The notes under the pieces were generated by a model. The model was not told the origin of the DNA, made no database searches, and worked only from the letters and a program-made list of their open reading frames with translations. Below, piece by piece: positions 1-7,794 of a stretch of DNA of 57,927 nucleotides. Position 1 is the stretch's first letter; each line of letters opens with the position of its first letter. Origin of the DNA: Bacteroidia bacterium (GTDB lineage Bacteria; Bacteroidota; Bacteroidia; AKYH767-A; OLB10); contig JAEUTF010000058.1 of NCBI GenBank assembly GCA_016788185.1, forward strand, positions 1 to 57,927, in the 5' to 3' direction. The translations under genes and the position numbers were made by a program.

Positions 1-99
1 GGAAGCAACGGTCAGCTCACCGGATATGCCTGGGGACTTGACAAAAAAGACTGGCTTCTTCATCATGAACAGCATCGTGAACAACTCCGTTTGTTCTAG
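1..99 (+). CDS. C-terminal fragment of an unrecognised protein
   Basis: The frame starting at base 1 is open for 32 codons and ends at a TAG at 97-99. The tail is hydrophilic, with two His-rich stretches (LLHHEQH) and a final LRLF. The N-terminal part lies outside the window, so the family cannot be named. It sits 74 nt upstream of a PaaI-type thioesterase and a thiolase on the same strand, so it could belong to the same aromatic-degradation cluster, but nothing in these residues proves this. Confidence 0.45.
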   Translation, partial: GSNGQLTGYAWGLDKKDWLLHHEQHREQLRLF

Positions 100-155
100 C
101 GTATTCAACAAGTAAAGACAGCGTCAGCTGCCGGCAGGCATTGGTCATATTTATT

Positions 156-163
156 TATTTTTG
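156..163 (+). promoter_or_regulatory. -7 promoter element (TAnnTTTG) of the thioesterase gene
   Basis: TATTTTTG matches the Bacteroidota -7 consensus TAnnTTTG exactly and ends 10 nt before the ATG at 174. No well-spaced -33 TTG is seen; the TTGG at 141 is too close. Confidence 0.5.
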
Positions 164-173
164 TTGAAAATTA

Positions 174-614
174 ATGCCAATGCAGGATCAATCGAAACTC
201 GCAGAGCGTGTGGTGGAGCGGATGTATAGTCAGGACTGGTTTAGTCAGTGGCTGGGAATTGAGCGGGTCTTGGTGGAACCTGGCAAGTGTATTTTGAAAA
301 TGTCCATCCGGAAAGAGATGCTGAACGGTTTTTCGATAGCACACGGAGGCATTACCTTTTCACTGGCGGATAGCGCGCTGGCATTTGCAGCCAACAGTCA
401 TGGTCAGCGGAGTGTGTCGGTGGAAACGTCCATTTCTCATACGGAACCGCTGATGGAGCACGATGAAATCATCGCGACGGCGCATGAGTTGAACAGAACC
501 AATAAAATTGCCATTTACCAGGTCACCGTGAGTAACCAGCACGGCCGCACAGTAGCATTGTTTAAAGGCACCGTTTACCGGACGTCAAAGGAGTGGTTCC
601 CGGAAGAAAAATAA
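174..614 (+). CDS. paaI: PaaI family hotdog-fold thioesterase
   Basis: A 146-residue single hotdog domain, the usual length for PaaI thioesterases. These hydrolyse acyl-CoA esters, and in phenylacetate degradation they are thought to rescue CoA from dead-end ring-hydroxylated intermediates in the cytoplasm. The family signature is visible around residues 50-75: an N-G-F-x-x-A-H-G-G stretch followed by a helix LADSALAFAANSHG, in which the Asp is the likely general acid/base. Two in-frame ATGs (174 and 180) are possible; the first is used here. The gene is followed 40 nt later by a 3-oxoadipyl-CoA thiolase, which supports an aromatic-acid catabolic role. The symbol is by family and context; other acyl-CoA substrates are possible. 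Confidence 0.85.
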   Translation: MPMQDQSKLAERVVERMYSQDWFSQWLGIERVLVEPGKCILKMSIRKEMLNGFSIAHGGITFSLADSALAFAANSHGQRSVSVETSISHTEPLMEHDEIIATAHELNRTNKIAIYQVTVSNQHGRTVALFKGTVYRTSKEWFPEEK

Positions 615-654
615 TGCACCGTTTTTTAGGTGATAAAAAATGAACTAGGAAATT

Positions 655-1860
655 ATGAAGGATGCATACATCATTTCGGGGGTCAGAACAGCCATCGGAA
701 ATTTTGCCGGAACACTGGCGCCGGTAAGGGCCGATGATCTGGCCGCTCATGTACTGAAAGCGCTTCTGCTAAAACATCCCGCCCTCGATCCGGCTGAACT
801 GGATGATGTGGTCCTGGGTTGTGCAAATCAGGCAGGAGAAGACAACAGGAACGTGGCCCGTATGGCCTTGTTGCTGGCCGGCTACCCTGTGACGGTTCCA
901 GGAGAAACCTTGAACCGCTTGTGTGCGTCAGGACTTTCAGCCGCTGCTTCCGCAGCCAGATGCATTAAAGCCGGTGAGGCCGGACTGTTAGTGGCCGGTG
1001 GTGTTGAGCACATGACCAGAGGCCCCTGGGTGATGTCAAAGACAAGCACTCCCTATGGGAGGGATATGCAATTGCATGATTCCAGTTTTGGCTGGCGCTT
1101 TGTAAATCCGCTGATGAAGGAAAAGTATGGCGTGGAAGCAATGGGTGAAACAGCCGAAAATCTTGCAGTGCGTGATTCGATCTCCAGAGAAGATCAGGAT
1201 AAGTTTGCCCTTTGGTCGCAACAGAAGGCAGAAGCCGCCAGGATCTCCGGCAGGTTGGCGCAAGAGATCATCTCCATTGAAATCCCGTCCAGGAAAGGAG
1301 AACCGCTCAAGTTCAACCAGGATGAATTTGCGAAACCTGCCACCACACTGGAAGCTTTGGCAAAATTAAAACCCGCTTTCAGGAAGGAGGGCAGCGTAAC
1401 GGCCGGAAACGCTTCCGGTTTGAACGACGGTGCGGCAGCCATGCTCATTGCGTCTGAAAAGGCGCTTACAACGAACAACCTGGCACCATTGGCCAGAATC
1501 GTTTCCTCAGCGGCTTCCGGAGTGCATCCCTCCGTGATGGGCATAGGTCCGGTGGAAGCAGCAAACAAAGCGCTGAAACTGGCGGGTATCGGATGGAAGG
1601 ATATTGACATTCTGGAGCTGAACGAGGCCTTTGCTGCACAAAGCCTGGCCTGTATCCGGGCATGGGGGCTTTCAGACCATGATCCTAGGATTAATCCGAA
1701 TGGCGGAGCCATCGCCCTGGGTCATCCGCTGGGAATGAGCGGTGCAAGAATTTTATATTCGGCAGCGCTGGAATTAAAATTGCAGAAAAAGCGATATGCC
1801 ATGGTTACCATGTGCATCGGAGTAGGGCAGGGTTACGCGATGGTCATTGAAGCCTGCTAA
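655..1860 (+). CDS. pcaF: Thiolase, 3-oxoadipyl-CoA type (PcaF/PaaJ-like)
   Basis: A 401-residue thiolase, typical in length. It would split 3-oxoadipyl-CoA with CoA into succinyl-CoA and acetyl-CoA, the last step of phenylacetate or beta-ketoadipate degradation. The nucleophilic cysteine is Cys90 in NRLCASGLSA. The NEAFA loop is near residue 323, the catalytic His357 lies in GGAIALGHPLG, and the second cysteine, Cys387, in CIGVGQG. The stretch GCANQAGEDNRNVAR near residue 55 is typical of the PcaF/PaaJ branch rather than acetoacetyl-CoA thiolases. It sits directly downstream of the PaaI thioesterase and is likely co-transcribed. The stop codon overlaps the convergent kinase gene by 4 nt. A general acetyl-CoA acyltransferase cannot be excluded. 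Confidence 0.85.
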   Translation: MKDAYIISGVRTAIGNFAGTLAPVRADDLAAHVLKALLLKHPALDPAELDDVVLGCANQAGEDNRNVARMALLLAGYPVTVPGETLNRLCASGLSAAASAARCIKAGEAGLLVAGGVEHMTRGPWVMSKTSTPYGRDMQLHDSSFGWRFVNPLMKEKYGVEAMGETAENLAVRDSISREDQDKFALWSQQKAEAARISGRLAQEIISIEIPSRKGEPLKFNQDEFAKPATTLEALAKLKPAFRKEGSVTAGNASGLNDGAAAMLIASEKALTTNNLAPLARIVSSAASGVHPSVMGIGPVEAANKALKLAGIGWKDIDILELNEAFAAQSLACIRAWGLSDHDPRINPNGGAIALGHPLGMSGARILYSAALELKLQKKRYAMVTMCIGVGQGYAMVIEAC

Positions 1861-2993
1861 TCCTGACCACTGGCCACTTTACCGGCAGGCATCAGAGGTA
1901 TGGAAAAAGAAAAAACAGATCCCTTACCCGCCGTGCTCTTAACCCAGATCCTGCCCTGGTGCGATTCAATCAGTTTCCGGGCGATGCTTAACCCCAGTCC
2001 TGTACTGGACTCGCCCGCAGTACTTCTTACACTGGTTTTTGTGAAGGCCTGAAACAAGTACTTCTGCTCGGAATCCGGTATGCCCTGTCCCTGGTCGCTG
2101 ACACTGACGATGATTTCCGATTCGTTTTGTTCGGCGGTTATTTCAACGGTGGTATTGGCATACGAAAACTTGACCGCGTTTGAAATCAGGTTGCTGAGCA
2201 CCTGCGAAAGTTGCTGCTGATCACCGTTGACTTCAGGAATTCCATCCGCAATACTGTAATCGAGGTGGATGGCTTTTCGCAAGGCATAGGGCTGGTTTTC
2301 TCCGATACAGGATAGGATCAGGTCATGTATGAAGAATTTTTTAAATACCGGATGGGTGTCTCCCGATTCAATCCTGGAAACGTCAAGAAGTTTGTTCAGT
2401 AGTTCAAGCATCTGTCTTGAGGTGCTGTCAATGATGCTGAGGTAATTCCGGTGTTCCTCCGGCAATTTATCGCCCGCCTCCTGGGCAATGATGCTGGAAA
2501 GAGTCAGGATATTGCCCAGCGGATTCCGAAGGTCGTGAGAGGCCATGCCAAGGAAATAATTCTTTTCTTCGTTGAGCGCGTTCAGCTCCTGGTTTTTAAT
2601 CTCGATTTCCTTTTGCTGCGCATAAAACTGGAGGAGCGTGTTCACCTTGGCCCGGGTGATATCGATATCAAGGGGTTTAAAAAGATAGTCCATGGCTCCT
2701 TCCTCGAGTCCCTGAATCATGTATTTCTTCTCCTTGCTGATGGCTGTAACAAAAACGATCGGGATTTTTCTGGTCCTTTTTGTGGATTTGAGCATGCTGG
2801 CCACCTCAAATCCATCCATCTCCGGCATCTGCACATCGAGGAGAATCAGGGATAGATCTTCCTGGAAAGCGATTTTCAGGGCCTCTTCTCCACTGCTTGC
2901 CTTGATGATTTCTCGGTCATCATCGGCAAGCATACACTCCAGTGAGTATAAATTTTCAGGCCTGTCATCAACAATCAGAATTTTAGGTTTCAT
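1857..2993 (-). CDS. Receiver-histidine kinase (REC-HisKA-HATPase)
   Basis: About 378 residues with no membrane segment. An N-terminal receiver domain (about 1-120) has the acidic pair VDD, the phosphoacceptor Asp in LLDVQMPEMDG, a Thr in VFVTA and the Lys in FKPLD. A short coiled linker leads to a HisKA domain with the phosphorylatable His in SHDLRNPLGN, then a HATPase domain with N box (NLISNAVKF), G1 (DQGQGIP) and G2 (STGLGLSI). It is therefore a kinase whose activity is probably controlled by phosphorylation of its own receiver. The ATG at 2993 is preferred over an in-frame TTG at 3008. It is the last gene of a three-gene operon with a CheR-type methyltransferase and a large hybrid kinase. 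Target unknown. Confidence 0.9.
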   Translation of the reverse strand: MKPKILIVDDRPENLYSLECMLADDDREIIKASSGEEALKIAFQEDLSLILLDVQMPEMDGFEVASMLKSTKRTRKIPIVFVTAISKEKKYMIQGLEEGAMDYLFKPLDIDITRAKVNTLLQFYAQQKEIEIKNQELNALNEEKNYFLGMASHDLRNPLGNILTLSSIIAQEAGDKLPEEHRNYLSIIDSTSRQMLELLNKLLDVSRIESGDTHPVFKKFFIHDLILSCIGENQPYALRKAIHLDYSIADGIPEVNGDQQQLSQVLSNLISNAVKFSYANTTVEITAEQNESEIIVSVSDQGQGIPDSEQKYLFQAFTKTSVRSTAGESSTGLGLSIARKLIESHQGRIWVKSTAGKGSVFSFSIPLMPAGKVASGQD

Positions 2994-3038
2994 AAACACG
3001 TGGTACAATTATTAATTATTCAGATTTTATTTTTTTAT

Positions 3039-3869
3039 TTACTGCGGGGTCCTTACCTGATAGATGTTTTGTCCGCCGTCAATGACATGCAGATGGGGCC
3101 GGTTCGTGAGTCCGGAAAGAGATTCGCAGGAGGTGAGACCGATGTAGCCCATGGGTCTTGTCGAAGAGAGGAGGGCGTCTACCAGCTTCTTTTGATGAAA
3201 TTCCTGGTAATAAATGAGCAGGTTTCTGCAGATGACAAAGTCAAATTCCTGAAATACCGGATCATGACCAAGTTCATGTTTAGCAAATCTGATTTTTTGC
3301 AGAAGTTCTGAACGAAGGATGGCACTGTTTCCTGATAAATTGAAATATTCACGCAGGTGATGGATGCCACCTGCTTCCAGGTAGGGTTTTACCGAGCATA
3401 GTACCTCCTGCAGGTCGACAACGCCACGTCGTGCAGCTTTCAAGGCCTCTGTGCTGAAATCCGTGGCATAAATTTTACAGTGATCCAGAAGACCCTGTTC
3501 CCGGAGCAAAATGGCCAGTGAATAAACTTCTGTACCATTGGCACAACCGGCATGCCATATTCTCACGTTTCCACTTTCATTTATTTTTTTCCTGATTAAC
3601 TGGATCATTTTCCTGAAAAAGGCCGGATCACGATACAGGCAGGAGTAGTTTATCTGTAACTCTTTGCGGATATTCTCGGCAACCTGCGGATTATTGATGA
3701 GCATATCTCTCAGCACAGCAGGATGTGGGATGCCGTGTTTTATTGAAAAGTACTGCAAACGCCTTTCCATGAAAAGCTGATGATAGCCTTCGAGCCGGAA
3801 GTTGTAAAGTTCTTTTACCACCTTCCTGATTTCAATTCCGGTCCTGCAATGCTCGCTGCGGAGGCTCAT
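3039..3869 (-). CDS. CheR-type protein-glutamate methyltransferase
   Basis: A 276-residue protein with the two-part CheR layout: a helical N-terminal domain (about 1-75) and a SAM-binding Rossmann domain. The hallmark NxTxFFRD appears as NYSCLYRDPAFFR (about 74-86). The SAM site is IWHAGCANGTEVYSLA (about 104-119), where the usual GEEPYS reads GTEVYS. The late motif CRNLLIYYQ matches the conserved CRNVLIYF. CheR enzymes methylate glutamates of chemoreceptors, but there is no chemoreceptor, CheA, CheW or CheB nearby. Its start overlaps the end of the hybrid kinase gene by 4 nt (ATGA), so the two are translationally coupled. A signalling role inside this kinase operon is inferred; the substrate is unknown. 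Confidence 0.85.
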   Translation of the reverse strand: MSLRSEHCRTGIEIRKVVKELYNFRLEGYHQLFMERRLQYFSIKHGIPHPAVLRDMLINNPQVAENIRKELQINYSCLYRDPAFFRKMIQLIRKKINESGNVRIWHAGCANGTEVYSLAILLREQGLLDHCKIYATDFSTEALKAARRGVVDLQEVLCSVKPYLEAGGIHHLREYFNLSGNSAILRSELLQKIRFAKHELGHDPVFQEFDFVICRNLLIYYQEFHQKKLVDALLSSTRPMGYIGLTSCESLSGLTNRPHLHVIDGGQNIYQVRTPQ

Positions 3870-6800
3870 TGGAATAAGTGGTTTAAAAGGTTAACAAACT
3901 CTGTGCCTTCACCCGGTGCTGTAATATGTTCGTTCAGTCCATGTGAAAGGCTAATGTCCCTTTCTCCTTTTTTTAACGAATGACTTACCGCAATGATGGC
4001 CAGTTTCGAAAATTGCTGCCTGCTCCGGATGGTTCTCGCTACGGTATACCCGCTTTCATTGGATGACCTGTGATCCAACAGTACCAGGTCGGTTTCAGGA
4101 TTCGTTTCAAGAAATCCCAGGACGGATGAATTGTCATCAACGGTATGCACTTTCATGCCATAGGGTTCCATGATGCCCAATAGCCGTTGGTTATGTCCCT
4201 CTTTATCTCTTACCAGGATTACTTTTTTTCCAGCAAATGGTAAAGGGTTGAGGGCTTCTTTTGACTGGACCTGTCGGTGTGATTTTTGTTCAATGGCCGA
4301 CTGGATGATCAGGTCGGTTTCATCCAGTAAGGACTCGCTTTCAACCCTGTTTTTATGGATATAGGAGCCCGCATAATCTTTGAAAAAGACTTTCTCGCCT
4401 GCATCCAGTTCGCGGGCGCTGTAAATAATTACGGGGAGCCTGGCGAGGTGTGGATGTTCTCTGAATTGCTGCAGCACTTTAGTGCCCTTCGTGGCGTTTT
4501 GATTCAGGTCAACGATGATACAGTCGAAGGCCTCCTGCAGAATTTGATCCGGGATGGTCTCTTCAACCATGGCAAAGCGACAGACGATTCCTCGTTTTAT
4601 CAGCAATTGCCGGATGAAATGGCATTGTTGTGCATCGTCTTCAATGACCAGCACACGTCCCTTTACTTCCATGGATTGTTTGATCCGGTTAAAAAGTGAG
4701 AGGAAATCAGTTGCATCCAATGGTTTTTGGATCCACGACATGACGGGATAAGTCAGATCACCTTCGCCTGTTTTTGAATTGCTGACAACATGAACCGGGA
4801 TGGGATGGATCGCTGCATTATTCCTGATGCGCTTCAAAAGGTTCCAGCCGTTCATTCCCGGAATTTGCATGTCGAGCAAAACAGCATCCGGTTGGCTTTC
4901 ACAAATGCGCATGTAAGCGGTATCGCCACGCTGACAAATTTCAGTTTTATAGCCTTCCTTCAGGGCCATTTTTTCCAGCATTCCGGCAAAAACAGGATCG
5001 TCTTCTATGATCAGTATTTTCTTGGCATGGGAAGGCTCAGCCTGTTGATGGATAGAGCTTGCGGGAAGAATCAAACGAAAAGTACTGCCCTTGTTTTCTT
5101 CGCTGCTGACATGGATGCTTCCTCCGAGCAGATGAGTGAGTTCCTTGCTTATACTAAGTCCGAGACCAGTACCTCCGTATTTACGGTTAGTGGAACCATC
5201 CGCCTGCCGGAACGATTCAAAAATCAGTTGTTGCTTTTCTGCCGGAATTCCGATACCGTTATCCTGTACTTCAAAGCATACCCCATCCTGATCTTCAGGT
5301 TGAATGGTGAGCGTGACACTTCCACCGGCCGGGGTGAATTTAAAAGCATTGGACAGCAGGTTGCGGAGAATTTGTCCGAGCCGCAAAGTGTCTGAATGTA
5401 GGTGAGTGCCACTTTCCAGACGGTTGTTTACGGTAAAGTGAATACCCTTGCTCTTGGGTATTTCCTTCACTCCATCGGATAAATTCTTCAGGAATTCCTC
5501 CAGGTGAAAGTTGTTCTTTTCAAGTTCTGCTTTACCGGCTTCAATTTTTGACAGGTCAAGGATGTCGTTGATGAGTTGCATCAGTTCAGTTCCTGATGTG
5601 TGCAGAATATGGGCAAATTCAAGTTGTTTGTCGGTCAGATTTTGTGGACGGTTTTCACGGAGAAGCCTGGAAAGAATAATGATGCTGTTCAGGGGAGTTC
5701 TCAGTTCATGGCTCATATTGGCCAGGAACTCTGATTTATACCGGCTGGCCTGTTCAATTTGTTCGGCTTTGATGCTGATGGCTTGCCGCGCATCTTCCAG
5801 CTCTATGTTTTTAGAGGTGATAAAAGCGTTGTTCTCTTCCAGTTGTTTGGTTTTATCGACGAGCTCTTTATTGCTGGCTTCCAGTTCAATGGTCTTCTTT
5901 TGCAGGTTTTGTCTGGATATCTGCAACTCCCAGCTTTGCTTATTTAGTTTTCTGATGTAACTCTGCAACTCATTGTCACGGCTGGCGAGTTGCTTGTTCA
6001 GTTTTTGCGCCTGGTTTAGCAGCACATGTAATTGTTCTTCCGTCTGCTTGCGATCGGAGATGTCCAGACAGATGAGGATGTGCCTGATGACTTCTCCTTT
6101 TTCATTGTAAACCGGGCTGGTACTGATCAGACTCCAGAAGGGATCCTTATTGCTGTTGTAGAGCACCGTTTCAAAGGAGGAGGGCTTTCCTTTGAGCATC
6201 CTGATGCTCATCTGCTCGATTTTGGCTGAATCGCTCAACGGGCCCGTAAGCAGACTGAAGGGATTGCGCCCGATAAACTCACTGGTCTGAAAATGCGTGC
6301 TCTTTATAAAATGAGCGTTGTCCCATTCAATGTTAAGGTTCTTCGAAAGGATCAGAATACCGTGCTGAATGGTACTCGCCACGGTAGCAAGCGTTTGTTT
6401 TTCCTCCAGATTCTGTCGGAGATCGTTCTCGGATTTTTTCCGTTCCGTTATGTTTTTGGCTGAAACAACAACGCCGCTCACCTGGGTATGGATGAGAATG
6501 GGATTGAACCGTACTTCATAGTAATGGTAGTTTCCCTGAGCATTTACATTATACTCTATTTCAAATACCTCATTGTTCAAAGCGCGTTGATAGAAGCCGG
6601 CCCATTCTGCAAATCGTTCATGATCACCGCTTCCTTTCAGACGCTGAAGCAAACTTTGGCCATTACCGGTTTCAAATCCATGCGTCGCTGATAAAAATTC
6701 CATCCCTTCACGGTTAAATTGTACAAGATGGTACCGGGTATCAATCTGCCAGACCGGATCGCCCAGGTTGGTTATCAGGGTTTGTAAACTCGCATTCTGT

Positions 6801-7387
6801 TCAATTACTTTCTGATTGGATGATTTCACCAGTCTGGAATAGTAATAAACAATATAGACGGTAAGGGAAGTGCTGAGGAGCAGGGAGGCAAGCCGGGTAA
6901 TGTGGTGTAGACTTTCAGACTTTTCGACAGGCTGAACAAAGGGTATATCAACATAAATTCCCGTCACAAACAAGGCAATAGGGAGGCAGGCGTAAAGCAG
7001 CGGCGTTTTATTTTCCTTTTCATTAAACAATAAGAGAGTGCCGGTAGCAACCGGGAAATAGAAAAAGTTAAGGCCATCCATGGCGCCTTCTACTTCATTG
7101 GCGAGAAATAAATTGAAGTTTACGGAGAGGATAAATAGATTGCGGGAAAAGTCATACCAGCCATTTCTGAAAAGGACCAGGCAGCCAAGGTAGCAGACAA
7201 AGTTGAAAATACTGATCAGGGCACCGGTACGCAGGCCACTGTATATTTCCATACTGAGAAATAGAAGCGTGATCGAAAGGGTGGCCAGAATGATTCGGTA
7301 AATCAGGTTCAGTTGCCTCTTTTTACTTTCAGGGTACTCCCCGCTTATTTCCGGGTATAAATAATTTTTAATTTTACGCCGCAACAT
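3866..7387 (-). CDS. Membrane hybrid histidine kinase with two PAS and three receiver domains
   Basis: About 1173 residues. Residues about 15-190 hold roughly six membrane segments. Two PAS domains follow (about 200-440), then a long coiled coil (about 445-555) rich in Gln, Glu and Lys. HisKA has its His in NMSHELRTPLN; the HATPase shows NLLSNAFKF, DNGIGIP and GGTGLGLSI. Three receivers follow. REC1 is complete (EDD, Asp in LLDMQIPGMNG, Lys in QKPLD). REC2 has EDD, Asp in IIVDLNQ and Lys in HKN. REC3 has Asp in LLDHRSS but lacks the full acidic pair (VRD) and the Lys, so it is probably degenerate. The ATG at 7387 is chosen; an upstream TTG at 7432 adds 15 residues. It is first in the operon with CheR and a receiver-kinase. 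Signal unknown. Confidence 0.9.
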   Translation of the reverse strand: MLRRKIKNYLYPEISGEYPESKKRQLNLIYRIILATLSITLLFLSMEIYSGLRTGALISIFNFVCYLGCLVLFRNGWYDFSRNLFILSVNFNLFLANEVEGAMDGLNFFYFPVATGTLLLFNEKENKTPLLYACLPIALFVTGIYVDIPFVQPVEKSESLHHITRLASLLLSTSLTVYIVYYYSRLVKSSNQKVIEQNASLQTLITNLGDPVWQIDTRYHLVQFNREGMEFLSATHGFETGNGQSLLQRLKGSGDHERFAEWAGFYQRALNNEVFEIEYNVNAQGNYHYYEVRFNPILIHTQVSGVVVSAKNITERKKSENDLRQNLEEKQTLATVASTIQHGILILSKNLNIEWDNAHFIKSTHFQTSEFIGRNPFSLLTGPLSDSAKIEQMSIRMLKGKPSSFETVLYNSNKDPFWSLISTSPVYNEKGEVIRHILICLDISDRKQTEEQLHVLLNQAQKLNKQLASRDNELQSYIRKLNKQSWELQISRQNLQKKTIELEASNKELVDKTKQLEENNAFITSKNIELEDARQAISIKAEQIEQASRYKSEFLANMSHELRTPLNSIIILSRLLRENRPQNLTDKQLEFAHILHTSGTELMQLINDILDLSKIEAGKAELEKNNFHLEEFLKNLSDGVKEIPKSKGIHFTVNNRLESGTHLHSDTLRLGQILRNLLSNAFKFTPAGGSVTLTIQPEDQDGVCFEVQDNGIGIPAEKQQLIFESFRQADGSTNRKYGGTGLGLSISKELTHLLGGSIHVSSEENKGSTFRLILPASSIHQQAEPSHAKKILIIEDDPVFAGMLEKMALKEGYKTEICQRGDTAYMRICESQPDAVLLDMQIPGMNGWNLLKRIRNNAAIHPIPVHVVSNSKTGEGDLTYPVMSWIQKPLDATDFLSLFNRIKQSMEVKGRVLVIEDDAQQCHFIRQLLIKRGIVCRFAMVEETIPDQILQEAFDCIIVDLNQNATKGTKVLQQFREHPHLARLPVIIYSARELDAGEKVFFKDYAGSYIHKNRVESESLLDETDLIIQSAIEQKSHRQVQSKEALNPLPFAGKKVILVRDKEGHNQRLLGIMEPYGMKVHTVDDNSSVLGFLETNPETDLVLLDHRSSNESGYTVARTIRSRQQFSKLAIIAVSHSLKKGERDISLSHGLNEHITAPGEGTEFVNLLNHLFQ

Positions 7388-7794
7388 GATTTCGAATGTG
7401 CCTTTATGATTCTTACGCAGGGAAGAGGGCAAGTGTTGATCTGAATCTGCAACTTCCTTGTAAGTTTTTGAAGAAAATGAAAGGGCTTTTCTTCCTCTCA
7501 GGGAGTGCAGGACGATATTGACCCGATGTGTATCATACCCGGAGACCTTTAACCAGTATAGTTCCGGCTAAAAATGTGCTTAAGCTCCAGATTATCAAAA
7601 GGTTGTGTTTTGGCAGTTTCTGGTGTTTGAAAACAGATGACGGCGGACAGACCGAGTGGGATGTGGGTTAGGTCCGCCTTGGCTTTGTGTGTGCCGGATG
7701 AAAATGTAAGGTCGGTGAGTAATTTGTTCTTTAAAAATAATCCGGAATTAAAGGGTGTTCGCGTTTCAGCCCGGGTACTCAATGAAACGGTATA
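7388..7794. other. 407-nt region without a convincing gene
   Basis: It lies between two minus-strand genes. Open frames exist on both strands (for example about 77 codons on the minus strand, starting from TTG at 7782), but none has a recognisable domain, a good start or a -7 element. It presumably holds the promoter of the hybrid kinase gene and the 3' untranslated end of the TamL-like gene. I see no exact TAnnTTTG on the minus strand and no clear terminator hairpin. Confidence 0.4.

Noticed and set aside
1194..1712. 172-codon minus-strand frame inside the thiolase gene
   Set aside because: Shadow of a high-quality thiolase coding frame; its composition (Ala/Ser/Phe) is what a codon-reversed gene gives.
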